The notes beneath the pieces were generated by a model, which saw only the letters and a list, made by a program, of their open reading frames with translations, did not search any database and was not told where the DNA came from. 61,239 nucleotides of DNA from an uncultured Oscillospiraceae bacterium (GTDB lineage: Bacteria; Bacillota; Clostridia; Oscillospirales; Acutalibacteraceae): the NCBI GenBank assembly GCA_900540535.1, contig UQGM01000008.1:1-61239 (forward strand), read 5' to 3'. How positions within the stretch are numbered: the stretch's first letter is position 1; every line of letters starts with the position of its first letter. Both the position numbers and the translations under genes were made by a program. Shown here piece by piece: positions 28,157 through 36,515 of this stretch.

Positions 28157-29365
28157 ATGAGAATAAAACTGATTTTAAATGAGCTTAAAAAAATCTTTAA
28201 ATTCCGCAATGTAGTTGTTGCCGTTTGCGTATTTCTTTTTCTGGGATTTTTGTTTGTATTTCGTGATGTAAGTTCGGTAATCTCGAAATTTGATACGGAA
28301 AACTATCCTGAACAAATCCCTTTGGATCTAAGCCATTATTCTGTGGAGCTTAAATTTAAAGATACGCTTCTCAAAAAATACGGCGAAACTATTGATGCAG
28401 ATGAGCTTCCCCTTGTAAAGGAAGAGCTGCAAAAGTTTGAAAAACAGGTTGATAGTGCCTTAAGAAACGATAAGATTTTAAAAAGCGCAGGTTATAATGC
28501 TGATATACGTCACTATGAAGGTTTACGTGAAGTTTCTCCTGAAGTAGAGCAGTACTGCCTCACGGTGACGGAAGGATTTTATAAATACGATGGCACAGAC
28601 TATCCGGTGTACTTTGAAAATGGATTTCGGGAAGTTGTAAATTACATGGAAACTGCGGCGCAGCAGGGAAAACCGCAGGTCTATCATGTTATGAGTGACA
28701 CTTTTAACTATGAAATCGGAGAAGATCTGTCAATTATTCTTTTTGCCGTAGTTGCGTCATTATTTATAGTTGTTCCGTACATGGTAAGTGAAAATAAAAG
28801 TAAAACGGCACTTTTTGAATATTCTTCAAAAATCGGACGCAAATCATATGGCAATAAAATTGCGGCTGTTGCTGTTTCTCAGTTTATAACAGTTGGCGTA
28901 GGCGTTCTTATTGCAGTTTCATATTTTCTCAGCTGGAATGTTTCAAGATATTATAACTGCAAAATAGATACTATGATGTTTTTAAATCATATGGATCCCT
29001 GGGATATATCAAATACTAATCTGTCGGATATTTCTTCCAAATGTTATTCGGGTCTTACGCTTTTAGAGCTTTACATACTTTTACTTTTGGGACTTAGCAT
29101 TTGCGGAATTTTGACACTTCTTTTAACGGCGATAATCGCTTATCATTTCGATAATATATTTGCACCTTTTGCCATTGGTTTATTGCTTCTATCATTGCCA
29201 ATTGTTTTTTTTGAAAGATTCATTTCTTATGCTCTCGATGATTTTTACTATGAAAAAATGCTCACAACAAAATACGAACCTTTTATTTTCATAGCTGTTT
29301 TGATTGCTGTAACTATTGCAGCCGTTATAATTGAAATCAGGCAGAAGAAAAAAGTGGAGATATAA
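28157..29365 (+). CDS. ABC-2-type permease-like membrane protein
   Basis: 402 residues with the same layout as its neighbour: an N-terminal helix (~18-38), a large extracytoplasmic segment (~40-190) and about five to six C-terminal helices. Preceded by a seven-G ribosome binding site (28143-28149). Probably the second membrane subunit of the exporter encoded from 26107. The substrate is unknown. Confidence 0.72.
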   Translation: MRIKLILNELKKIFKFRNVVVAVCVFLFLGFLFVFRDVSSVISKFDTENYPEQIPLDLSHYSVELKFKDTLLKKYGETIDADELPLVKEELQKFEKQVDSALRNDKILKSAGYNADIRHYEGLREVSPEVEQYCLTVTEGFYKYDGTDYPVYFENGFREVVNYMETAAQQGKPQVYHVMSDTFNYEIGEDLSIILFAVVASLFIVVPYMVSENKSKTALFEYSSKIGRKSYGNKIAAVAVSQFITVGVGVLIAVSYFLSWNVSRYYNCKIDTMMFLNHMDPWDISNTNLSDISSKCYSGLTLLELYILLLLGLSICGILTLLLTAIIAYHFDNIFAPFAIGLLLLSLPIVFFERFISYALDDFYYEKMLTTKYEPFIFIAVLIAVTIAAVIIEIRQKKKVEI

Positions 29366-29396
29366 ATACTGGTAATTCAACATAGAATATTATGAT

Positions 29397-29434
29397 AAAA
29401 ACGCTGAGTTTTATTTTCAGCGTTTTTTATTTTA
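29397..29434 (+). terminator. Rho-independent terminator
   Basis: A 10-bp stem (AAAACGCTGA with TCAGCGTTTT, 29397-29406 and 29417-29426) followed by T-rich sequence. Ends the sigma-ABC operon. Confidence 0.85.
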
Positions 29435-29480
29435 CAAAAATTAAATCAGTGTTTTGATTTTTCTTTTTAAAGATTATTAA

Positions 29481-29508
29481 TTGACAACTAAGAATGTTAT
29501 GCTATCAT
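29481..29508 (+). promoter_or_regulatory. Probable sigma-A promoter for the GH3 gene
   Basis: TTGACA at 29481-29486 and TATCAT at 29503-29508 with a 16-base spacer, 62 bases before the GH3 start. Confidence 0.6.
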
Positions 29509-29570
29509 ATTTTTGTAATGTTTTTTGCTGTTTTGTATATGGTCTATAAAATATGAAAGAGGTAAGGGTT

Positions 29571-31955
29571 ATGAATATTTTCGGTGGACTGTCACAGAAA
29601 CAAAATACAATTTCATCAGGCGGCAAGGTATCTGAAAAAATATCCGAAATTTCAAGAGCGACGGCATCAGAGGGTGCAGTTTTGCTTGTAAACCGCCAGA
29701 TGCTTCCGCTCCCGGCAGGCACAAAGGTTTCTGTTTTCGGCAGAGTTCAGGTGGACTGGTTTTATACCGGATACGGTTCGGGAGGCGATGTCAACCGCCC
29801 ATATTCTGTAAATCTTATTGACGGAATACGCAATAATGCTGACCTTGTTCTCAATGAGAAATTGGCAGCTGTATACGAAAAATGGTGCAGAGAAAATACA
29901 ATAAATCACGGTGTGTGGGGTCACTGGCCGAGATTTTATCCTGATATGAAGCTTAGTGAAGAGCTTGTAAAAGAGGCGGCACAGGAATCAGATTGTGCGA
30001 TTTTTGTAATAGGCCGTTCTTCCGGTGAGGACAGAGAAAATGTTCTAGAAAAGGGAAGCTACTATATTACCGATGAAGAGCTCCAGAATCTCAGACTTAT
30101 TACTTCTGTTTTTTCAAAAACTGCTGTGATACTCAATATCGGCAGTATTATGGATATGTCTTTTTTGGAAAATGTTGATGTTGATGCAGTGCTTATAGCA
30201 TGGCAGGGCGGTATGGAAAGCGGGAACGCAATTGCTGATTTGCTCTCGGGAAAGGAAAATCCCTCAGGTAAGCTCTCTGATACCATTGTGAAAAAGTATG
30301 AGTATTATCCATGTGCCAATGATTTCGGAGCAAAGGAATATAACAACTACTGTGAAGATATATATGTAGGTTACAGATATTTTGAAACGTTCCGAAAAGA
30401 TCAGGTGCTTTTCCCCTTTGGTTTTGGACTCAGCTACACTGGTTTTTTATGGAGCCTTAAGGAATGCAGGAGCACAGAGAACGGTTTTGATTTTGTATGT
30501 ACTGTTAAAAATACAGGTGAAACTTATTGCGGAAAAGAAGTTCTCCAATGCTATGTAGAAAAGCCCTGTGGTGATTTAGGCAATCCCTCAAGGGAACTTG
30601 TTTCTTTTAAAAAGACGGTAAATCTTGCACCCGGTGAAGAAGAGGAAATAGTCTTATCTGTAAACAGACAGCAGCTTGCTTCTTACGATCAGACAGGTGT
30701 AACAGGATTTGCTTCTGCCTATGTTTTGCAGAAGGGCGAATATCGCTTTTTCATAGGAACTGATGTAAGAAATGCCGAAAGCTGTTTTGAATATACTCAG
30801 GAAGAAAATGAACTTATAGAGCAGCTTTCTCCTGTTTCACAGCTTCAGGAATCCTTTAAAATAATATCTGCCGAAGAAAAAGACGGTGAGCGTACACTCT
30901 GCGAAAAGGATGCACCAATTACTCAGACACATCTGAAAGAAAAAATTATAAAAAATCTTCCTAAGGATATACCATATACAGGTGATAAAGGCTTAAAGCT
31001 TTCTGACGTTAAAAATGGCAAATGTACCATGGAAGAGTTTGTAGCACAGCTTAATAAAAAAGAACTGGAAGCTATCTCCAGAGGAGATTATAAAATGGAC
31101 AGTCCTTTGGGTGCTAAGGGCAATGCCGGCGCTTTAGGTGGAGTTCTGCCATCCCTCAGGGAAAAAGGTGTGCCTGCGGTTATAACAACTGACGGACCGT
31201 CCGGAATAAGACTCAGGAGCAGCTGTTCACTTATACCTATAGGAACGCTGTTAGCGTGTACCTTTAATTCTGAATTAGTTGAGAATTTATATGAACAAGT
31301 CGGTATAGAAATGCTCCAAAGAGGCAGCCATATACTTTTGGCTCCCGGAATGAATATTCACAGAAGTCCTCTTTGCGGCAGAAACTTTGAGTATTATTCG
31401 GAAGATCCGTTCCTTACAGGAATCATAGCAGCAGGAGCAGTGAAAGGACTTCAGAAAACAGGAGTATCTTCCTGTCCGAAGCATTTTGCTTGCAACAATC
31501 AGGAGTATAACCGAAATTATAACGATTCAAGAGTTACCGAGCGAGCACTGCGTGAAATTTATCTTAAGGGCTTTGAAATCTGTGTGAAAACTGCACATCC
31601 GCAGAATATAATGACTTCATATAATAAAGTTAACGGCGTATGGAGCCATTATAACTATGAGCTTTGCACTCAGGTTCTCAGAGATGAATGGGGTTATGAG
31701 GGCAATGTCATGACCGACTGGTGGATGCGTTCTTCTCACAGTCCGGAATTTCCTAAAATCAGAAATAATGCTTATCGTGTGCGCAGTCAGGTTGATGTAC
31801 TTATGCCCGGCGGAAAACGTGTAGGATTCAGAATACCGGACAGAACTCTTCTTGAGACCTTGGGCAAAGAGGGAGGAATTACTTGGGGAGAGCTTCAGAG
31901 AACAGCGATGAACGTTTTGCGTTTTGCTATGAACAGTGCCGCTATGGAAAAGTAA
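29571..31955 (+). CDS. GH3 beta-glucosidase with permuted domain order
   Basis: 794 residues. The usual GH3 order is reversed. The N-terminal ~400 residues contain the C-type alpha/beta domain ('GSGGDVNRPYS', 'IGRSSGEDRE', 'LFPFGFGLSYTGF') and a fibronectin-III-like part. The (alpha/beta)8 catalytic domain follows, with 'TTDGPSGIRL', 'PKHFACNNQE' and the nucleophile in 'VMTDWW' near residue 714. This order is known from Ruminococcus albus and Butyrivibrio beta-glucosidases. No signal peptide, so it probably hydrolyses imported beta-glucosides. ATG 29571 has AGAGGTAAGG upstream; monocistronic. Confidence 0.92.
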   Translation: MNIFGGLSQKQNTISSGGKVSEKISEISRATASEGAVLLVNRQMLPLPAGTKVSVFGRVQVDWFYTGYGSGGDVNRPYSVNLIDGIRNNADLVLNEKLAAVYEKWCRENTINHGVWGHWPRFYPDMKLSEELVKEAAQESDCAIFVIGRSSGEDRENVLEKGSYYITDEELQNLRLITSVFSKTAVILNIGSIMDMSFLENVDVDAVLIAWQGGMESGNAIADLLSGKENPSGKLSDTIVKKYEYYPCANDFGAKEYNNYCEDIYVGYRYFETFRKDQVLFPFGFGLSYTGFLWSLKECRSTENGFDFVCTVKNTGETYCGKEVLQCYVEKPCGDLGNPSRELVSFKKTVNLAPGEEEEIVLSVNRQQLASYDQTGVTGFASAYVLQKGEYRFFIGTDVRNAESCFEYTQEENELIEQLSPVSQLQESFKIISAEEKDGERTLCEKDAPITQTHLKEKIIKNLPKDIPYTGDKGLKLSDVKNGKCTMEEFVAQLNKKELEAISRGDYKMDSPLGAKGNAGALGGVLPSLREKGVPAVITTDGPSGIRLRSSCSLIPIGTLLACTFNSELVENLYEQVGIEMLQRGSHILLAPGMNIHRSPLCGRNFEYYSEDPFLTGIIAAGAVKGLQKTGVSSCPKHFACNNQEYNRNYNDSRVTERALREIYLKGFEICVKTAHPQNIMTSYNKVNGVWSHYNYELCTQVLRDEWGYEGNVMTDWWMRSSHSPEFPKIRNNAYRVRSQVDVLMPGGKRVGFRIPDRTLLETLGKEGGITWGELQRTAMNVLRFAMNSAAMEK

Positions 31956-32030
31956 AACATTTCGTTATTTTAACGTTATTTTGCAAAGCTATAATTCTTT
32001 TTTGACAATTATATATTGGTATTAAAAAAG

Positions 32031-32068
32031 TAAATCAATGAGCATAGCAGCTCATTGATTTATTTTTA
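32031..32068 (+). terminator. Rho-independent terminator
   Basis: A perfect 13-bp stem (32031-32043 with 32050-32062, loop ATAGCA) followed by TTTTTAA. Ends the GH3 transcript. Confidence 0.85.
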
Positions 32069-32341
32069 ACAATGAAAATCAAAGAGCTTTCAAAAAACAG
32101 TCATAATGTCTAAAACAGGATACTGCTGTTTGTATATATTGAGCATAAAAATTCATTTTGAATACATAATTTATTCATAAATGTTAGAAAAAGTTTAGAA
32201 AATTAGATATTTAAGGCTTTTAATTCTAATATAGAAAAATAAAACTCAAAATGTGTTTTATAATACTGCATAGTTGAATTGTGAAGATTATATATATCTT
32301 AACAGTTTGAAGATAGCTTATTAAATGAAAGGGAGATATTT
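32069..32341. other. AT-rich leader region of the lipoprotein gene
   Basis: Holds a small inverted repeat (AAACAG..CTGTTT near 32112-32130) and a TATAAT near 32260, but no convincing -35 element. No gene seen. The next gene's ribosome binding site (GGGAG) is at 32331-32335. Confidence 0.4.
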
Positions 32342-33193
32342 ATGAAAAGTGCATTTTTGAAAAAGCTTTTATGCGTTCTTTCTGCTGCTGTTTTAGTGCT
32401 CAGCTTTGCAGCATGCGGAAACAATGAAGATGAAGGAACTACTACTGATCCCAGTGTTGTTGAAGAAGGTACTTTGGATACAGTAGCCGGCAGTGATGTT
32501 TCAGTAAGCGATACTCAGGCAGATTCATCTGAAAGCGATTCAGCTAAAGATACTCAGGCTCAGAATAGTGAAAAGACTGAGGAAACAAAGAATCAGTCAC
32601 AGGGCGGCGGTTCAACTTCTTCTGCACCCAATTCACAGGCAGATATCATCGCTGCTTATAACAGTGCAGTAACAAAGAGCGGTCTCAGCCGTACAGCAAT
32701 GACCCAGACTTTGACAAAGGGTACAGTAAGCGTTGTAAACTATGATGTTATGGCAGGAGATAAAGCAGGCGTCCGCAATCAGATTAATGTAAATAATACT
32801 TCAAAGACTGCTTCTGATCTTAAAGCTCTCAGCAGCAGTAACGTAAAGAAAGCTACACGCAGCGGAAATACTGTTACAATTACTCTCAACACTTTCTCAG
32901 GTTCATCTGCATCTAACGGCGCAGGCGGATATGTTGGAGTTGTCGACGATGCAAGAAGAGATCAGATTATTAATATAATTGCAGGAGATATCGGTGTAAG
33001 TGGAGTTAAACTTGCTTCCGGTACTTATACTCTTCAGAATGGCGTTATCAAGGCAACATTCAATGACGATTTCACAAAGATTACTAAGGTTACATTTACA
33101 GCAAGTGAAAATTATGCTGGTAAGCTTAAGTATCTTGTTATGTCAATCGATGCAAATGTTGCTGTAAACCTTTCTTCAACATACTCGGCATAA
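32342..33193 (+). CDS. Predicted lipoprotein of unknown function (paralogue A)
   Basis: 283 residues with a lipoprotein signal peptide: basic start, hydrophobic stretch and lipobox 'SFAAC' with Cys25. A ~75-residue linker rich in Ser, Thr, Asp, Glu and Gln follows, then a folded domain of ~180 residues. The domain shares 'GAGGYVGVV', 'SGTYTLQNGVIKATF' and 'KVTFTASENYAG' patterns with the next gene. It is therefore probably anchored to the outer face of the membrane with a flexible stalk. No known domain recognised. Confidence 0.7.
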   Translation: MKSAFLKKLLCVLSAAVLVLSFAACGNNEDEGTTTDPSVVEEGTLDTVAGSDVSVSDTQADSSESDSAKDTQAQNSEKTEETKNQSQGGGSTSSAPNSQADIIAAYNSAVTKSGLSRTAMTQTLTKGTVSVVNYDVMAGDKAGVRNQINVNNTSKTASDLKALSSSNVKKATRSGNTVTITLNTFSGSSASNGAGGYVGVVDDARRDQIINIIAGDIGVSGVKLASGTYTLQNGVIKATFNDDFTKITKVTFTASENYAGKLKYLVMSIDANVAVNLSSTYSA

Positions 33194-33225
33194 GAATTTA
33201 ACAAAACTCTATATGCACACGAAGT

Positions 33226-33260
33226 ATCCCCGCAGTTTATCTGCGGGGATTATTGTTTTT
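33226..33260 (+). terminator. Rho-independent terminator between the two lipoprotein genes
   Basis: ATCCCCGCAG with CTGCGGGGAT (loop TTTAT), followed by TATTGTTTTT. Strong hairpin, so the two paralogues are probably transcribed at different levels. Confidence 0.88.
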
Positions 33261-33309
33261 ACTCTGATTTTTCACGCATATATTAAAGTGAAAACGGAGG
33301 TGCATCTTA

Positions 33310-34110
33310 ATGAAAAATAAATTTTTGAAAATCTGTACCGGACTTGTTCTTTTTTCATTGCTGATTGTTTCGGCAGGATGCGGCGAAGAAGAAATTTCAG
33401 AAACTTTGCCGTCTGTTTCAGAAACTGAAACATTTTTTAACAGCCCTCAGACAAATGAAACTTTTTTGGAAGAAAGCGAGACTACGGAACTACAGACTGA
33501 ACCGGAAGCCGAGACGGCAAATGCTATACCAAAAAGCGAAAGTAAGCAGTCACTTGTGGATTTGTATAACCGCAGTATCAGCAAAAATAATTTAGATCGT
33601 ATATCCATGAGCCAGAAAACACTCAGCGGAATGATAAATTTAGGTGGACAAAAAATTGATTTAAGTGAAGAAAAAAATAAAGGCCTGCGTGAGCAGACAC
33701 AGACCCCAGATAACGGTAAATCAACCTGTTCTCTTATGAAGCTTTCTGCCAACAATATTGAAACGGCAGAGAAGATAAATAACAGTATTGTTTTCAGACT
33801 TAAAAATTATTCATCAGGTATTGATATATCACAGGGAGCGGGAAATTATCATGGAATTGTTGAAAAGAAAAGGACAGAAGAAATTTTAAATAATGCCGTA
33901 AAATATCTTAAACTTCCTGGAACAGTCAGTGTTAAGTCTGGGAAATATACTCTCACTGACGGAATAATAACCGCATATTTTAGCTCTGATTTCAGCGAAT
34001 TAGAAAAGGTAACATTTAGTGGAAAAGAAAATATAAGCGGAAAAGTACAATATCTTATAATGAACGTTCAGGTAGATATTGAGTTTAGCTTGAATTCGGT
34101 ATATGAATAA
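33310..34110 (+). CDS. Predicted lipoprotein of unknown function (paralogue B)
   Basis: 266 residues with lipobox 'VSAGC' (Cys24), a Glu/Thr-rich linker (~25-75) and a C-terminal domain clearly related to the preceding gene: 'QGAGNYHGIV', 'SGKYTLTDGIITAYF', 'KVTFSGKENISGK', 'YLIMNVQVD'. Identity is modest, so the duplication is old. Preceded by GGAGG at 33296-33300. Function unknown. Confidence 0.7.
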   Translation: MKNKFLKICTGLVLFSLLIVSAGCGEEEISETLPSVSETETFFNSPQTNETFLEESETTELQTEPEAETANAIPKSESKQSLVDLYNRSISKNNLDRISMSQKTLSGMINLGGQKIDLSEEKNKGLREQTQTPDNGKSTCSLMKLSANNIETAEKINNSIVFRLKNYSSGIDISQGAGNYHGIVEKKRTEEILNNAVKYLKLPGTVSVKSGKYTLTDGIITAYFSSDFSELEKVTFSGKENISGKVQYLIMNVQVDIEFSLNSVYE

Positions 34111-34154
34111 TAGAGAAACACGTAAATAAATCAGTTTATTTTGATATGAAAAAA

Positions 34155-34189
34155 TAAAAGCCTCGAACACAATTTGTGTGTCGAAGCTT
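34155..34189 (-). terminator. Terminator of the tRNA-Thr transcript
   Basis: Directly 3' of the tRNA on the - strand, an AAAGCTTCGACACAC stem pairs with its imperfect complement and ends in a TTTTATTTTTTC tract. Confidence 0.7.
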
Positions 34190-34265
34190 TGGAGCTACTG
34201 GCCGGATTCGAACCGGCGACCTGCTGATTACGAATCAGCTGCTCTGCCAACTGAGCCACAGTAGC
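34190..34265 (-). tRNA. tRNA-Thr (anticodon CGT)
   Basis: 76 bases including an encoded CCA. The acceptor stem GCTACTG pairs with CAGTAGC. The anticodon stem GCTGA/TCAGC encloses the loop TTCGTAA, anticodon CGT. The T-arm carries GGTTCGAATCC. Reads ACG threonine codons. Confidence 0.97.
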
Positions 34266-34395
34266 ACAGCGGTTTTGAGTACCGCATAACATTATAAATA
34301 ATCTAAGGATAATTTGCAAGGGATTTTTGCTTTTTTGTGTCGTGTCAGATGTACATACGAATATACGCAATATGACAGAGGACGAGGTTTGTTTT

Positions 34396-35628
34396 TTAAG
34401 CCGGCAGAGTTACTGTTATTGTAAGTGAATTACCGTCTTTTGAAGAGGCGGCAATTTTTCCTTTATGGGAGGTTACAATGGCCTTTGCGACGGAAAGCCC
34501 TATGCCATAACCTCTCGTTTCAGAGCTGCGGGATTTATCGCCTCGATAAAAACGATCGAAAAGGCGGTCGAGGTTTTTGGTGTCAACGTTTTGTGCTGTG
34601 TTGAATACTTTAAGAGACATACTTTTGTTTTGCTTTTTTAGGCTTATGGAAATATTGCCTCCGTCAGGGGAATATTTGAGGGCATTGTCAAGAAGAATCG
34701 AAACAAGCTGACGGATGGCCTTTTCGTTTCCGCAAAAGGATAGCATCGGTTCTATTTCAGCTGAAAAAGTTTTATTTTGAGTTTTTGCCGGAGCCTGGAA
34801 AGACTGCGTCGTTTCGCTTACAACATCGGAGAGGGGGAAGTCTATCATTTCAGAAAGTCCTTTTTCTTCTTCCATACGTGAAAGAAAAGTGAGATCTTCT
34901 GTCAAAGATGTAAGACGCTTTATCTGTGATTTTATATCTTTTAGCCACTCGTTTTCGCCGTAATCCATTTCCAGTATTTCGGCATCGGCGTCGATTATTG
35001 TAAGAGGTGTTTTTATCTCATGCCCTGCATCTGTAATGAATTGTTTCTGCTTTTCGTAGCTGTCGGAAATAGGTTTGACTATTTTTTCGGACAGTAAAAC
35101 CATTAGAATAAATACTGCGAGCATACCGAAAAAGGAGACACCTATACTTGTGAGAAGGAATGAACGGAAAGTTGAGATTCCACGGAAGCAGTCAAGGAAA
35201 ATTACCATGGTCTCAGTTTCGGATACCTGTTTTGTATATCTGTAATTTCCTATAAATCCATTGCTCCCGGATTTAACCATAGCCTTTTCAGCGTATTCTA
35301 TTGCACTTGATGTGTCAACAGCGGCAATTTTTCCTGTGTCTACCGATATAACAGAACCGCTGCTGTCAAGAAGTACGGAGAAATAGCGGGACTCATATGG
35401 AAGTTCCGGCGAACGTAAATCATGGTCAGGGGAAAATTTGCCTCCGGGCGGATTCTCAGATTTCGGAAAAACTCCGTTGTTTTCCGCTAAAACTGTCAGA
35501 ATACTGTCGGCGTCTCTTACAACACCTATGTAGTTCATAAGGTTAATGGTTCCGGCAATTATAAAAAGCACCGTAAACAGAGAAACCATTGAAACTGCTA
35601 TGAGCTTGATTCTCAGCTTTTTAATCAT
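34396..35628 (-). CDS. Two-component sensor histidine kinase
   Basis: 410 residues. Membrane helices at ~12-32 and ~165-190 flank a ~130-residue extracellular sensor region. Then come the HisKA box 'DAGHEIKTPL' with the phospho-accepting His, the N box 'LLDNALKYSPDGG', 'DRFYRG' and the G box 'GYGIGLSVAKAI'. It overlaps the response regulator gene by ATGA. The pair diverges from the VTC/DUF4956 operon, which it may regulate. Confidence 0.92.
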   Translation of the reverse strand: MIKKLRIKLIAVSMVSLFTVLFIIAGTINLMNYIGVVRDADSILTVLAENNGVFPKSENPPGGKFSPDHDLRSPELPYESRYFSVLLDSSGSVISVDTGKIAAVDTSSAIEYAEKAMVKSGSNGFIGNYRYTKQVSETETMVIFLDCFRGISTFRSFLLTSIGVSFFGMLAVFILMVLLSEKIVKPISDSYEKQKQFITDAGHEIKTPLTIIDADAEILEMDYGENEWLKDIKSQIKRLTSLTEDLTFLSRMEEEKGLSEMIDFPLSDVVSETTQSFQAPAKTQNKTFSAEIEPMLSFCGNEKAIRQLVSILLDNALKYSPDGGNISISLKKQNKSMSLKVFNTAQNVDTKNLDRLFDRFYRGDKSRSSETRGYGIGLSVAKAIVTSHKGKIAASSKDGNSLTITVTLPA

Positions 35629-35915
35629 TTTACTTCCTCCAAAGAATAGCCGGCATTTCTTGCAGCTTTAATCTGCACGTTTGCTCCTAAGGCTGTAAGC
35701 TTTTTGCGAAGGTAAGAAATGTAGACCCATACAACGCTTATTTCAGCGTCACTGTCATATCCCCAGATTTTTTCCATAAACCGCTCCGTCGGAATAAGTC
35801 GTCCTGCGTTTCTCATGAGCATTTCGAGCATCTGGAATTCTTTATTTGCAAGGCGGAAGCTGCCGCCGGGAGCTGAAAGCTCAAAGGTAGCAGTGTTAAG
35901 TGAAATATTGCCCAT
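35625..35915 (-). CDS. OmpR-type response regulator, C-terminal DNA-binding fragment (after frameshift)
   Basis: 96 residues forming a complete trans_reg_C winged helix: 'ATFELSAPGG', 'FRLANKEFQMLEMLM', 'RLIPTERFMEKIWGYD', 'VVWVYISYLRKKL', 'AARNAGYSLEEVK'. It lacks its own receiver domain, which is encoded in another frame just upstream (see next entry). Removing one base at the GG of 35916-35917 joins the two into one normal ~224-residue regulator. Confidence 0.85.
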   Translation of the reverse strand: MGNISLNTATFELSAPGGSFRLANKEFQMLEMLMRNAGRLIPTERFMEKIWGYDSDAEISVVWVYISYLRKKLTALGANVQIKAARNAGYSLEEVK

Positions 35916-36300
35916 GGTTAATATACTTTGTAGCTTGTACTGTATTGGTTTTTGTCATGGCTCTGATTCGTGCTAAAAGCTCACGTGTGTTAAAGGGTTT
36001 TGTAAGATAATCGTTGGCTCCGCTGTCAAGACCAAGCACCTTATCATCAATTTCTGACTTTACAGTCAGCATAAGTACAGGTATATTGTTGCCTTTTTCC
36101 CTTAACTTTTTAAGCACGGTAATTCCGTCCATTTTCGGCATCATTACATCTAGAATAAGTCCGTCGTAGGTGTCAGATTCAAGATATTCGAGAGCTTCCA
36201 AACCGTCATAAACCGCATCAGCGGAATAGTTATTCCTCTCAAGTATGGCTATTATTGCCCTTGAGAGGGATTTTTCATCTTCAGCGAGTAATAGTCTCAT
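35896..36300 (-). CDS. OmpR-type response regulator, N-terminal receiver fragment (frameshifted)
   Basis: 134 residues. The receiver domain is complete: acidic pocket 'LAEDEKS', phospho-acceptor Asp in 'LILDVMMPKMDG', Thr in 'VLMLTVKS' and Lys in 'YLTKPFNTRE'. The last ~10 residues ('INHGQYFT') are out of frame. The correct frame reaches the DNA-binding fragment 35625-35915 after a 1-base change near 35916. Either a sequencing indel or a recent inactivation. Confidence 0.88.
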   Translation of the reverse strand: MRLLLAEDEKSLSRAIIAILERNNYSADAVYDGLEALEYLESDTYDGLILDVMMPKMDGITVLKKLREKGNNIPVLMLTVKSEIDDKVLGLDSGANDYLTKPFNTRELLARIRAMTKTNTVQATKYINHGQYFT

Positions 36301-36459
36301 AAGATCACCTTATTTAATAGGTTTTGTTTTCTTTACATTAAATATATCAGCTTTACTTTAACTGAAACTAAAAAATACGGCTTTATATAGCTTTTAAGTT
36401 ATTATATACCATTTAAATGAAAATAAGGAATACGAAAAAAATAAAAAACTTTTGAAACT

Positions 36460-36491
36460 TTAAGGTTCATTTAGGGTACGCAGTTTAAAAT
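36460..36491 (+). promoter_or_regulatory. Candidate response-regulator operator: 11-bp direct repeat overlapping a -35 region
   Basis: TTTAAGGTTCA (36460-36470) is followed at once by TTTAGGGTACG (36471-36481), with 8 of 11 positions matching. A TAAAAT -10-like box is at 36486-36491. Tandem 11-bp repeats in place of a -35 box are the classic arrangement for PhoB/OmpR-type activators, and the adjacent genes encode such a regulator. Confidence 0.55.
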
Positions 36492-36515
36492 CAGTTACAT
36501 AAAGGAGAAATTTAC

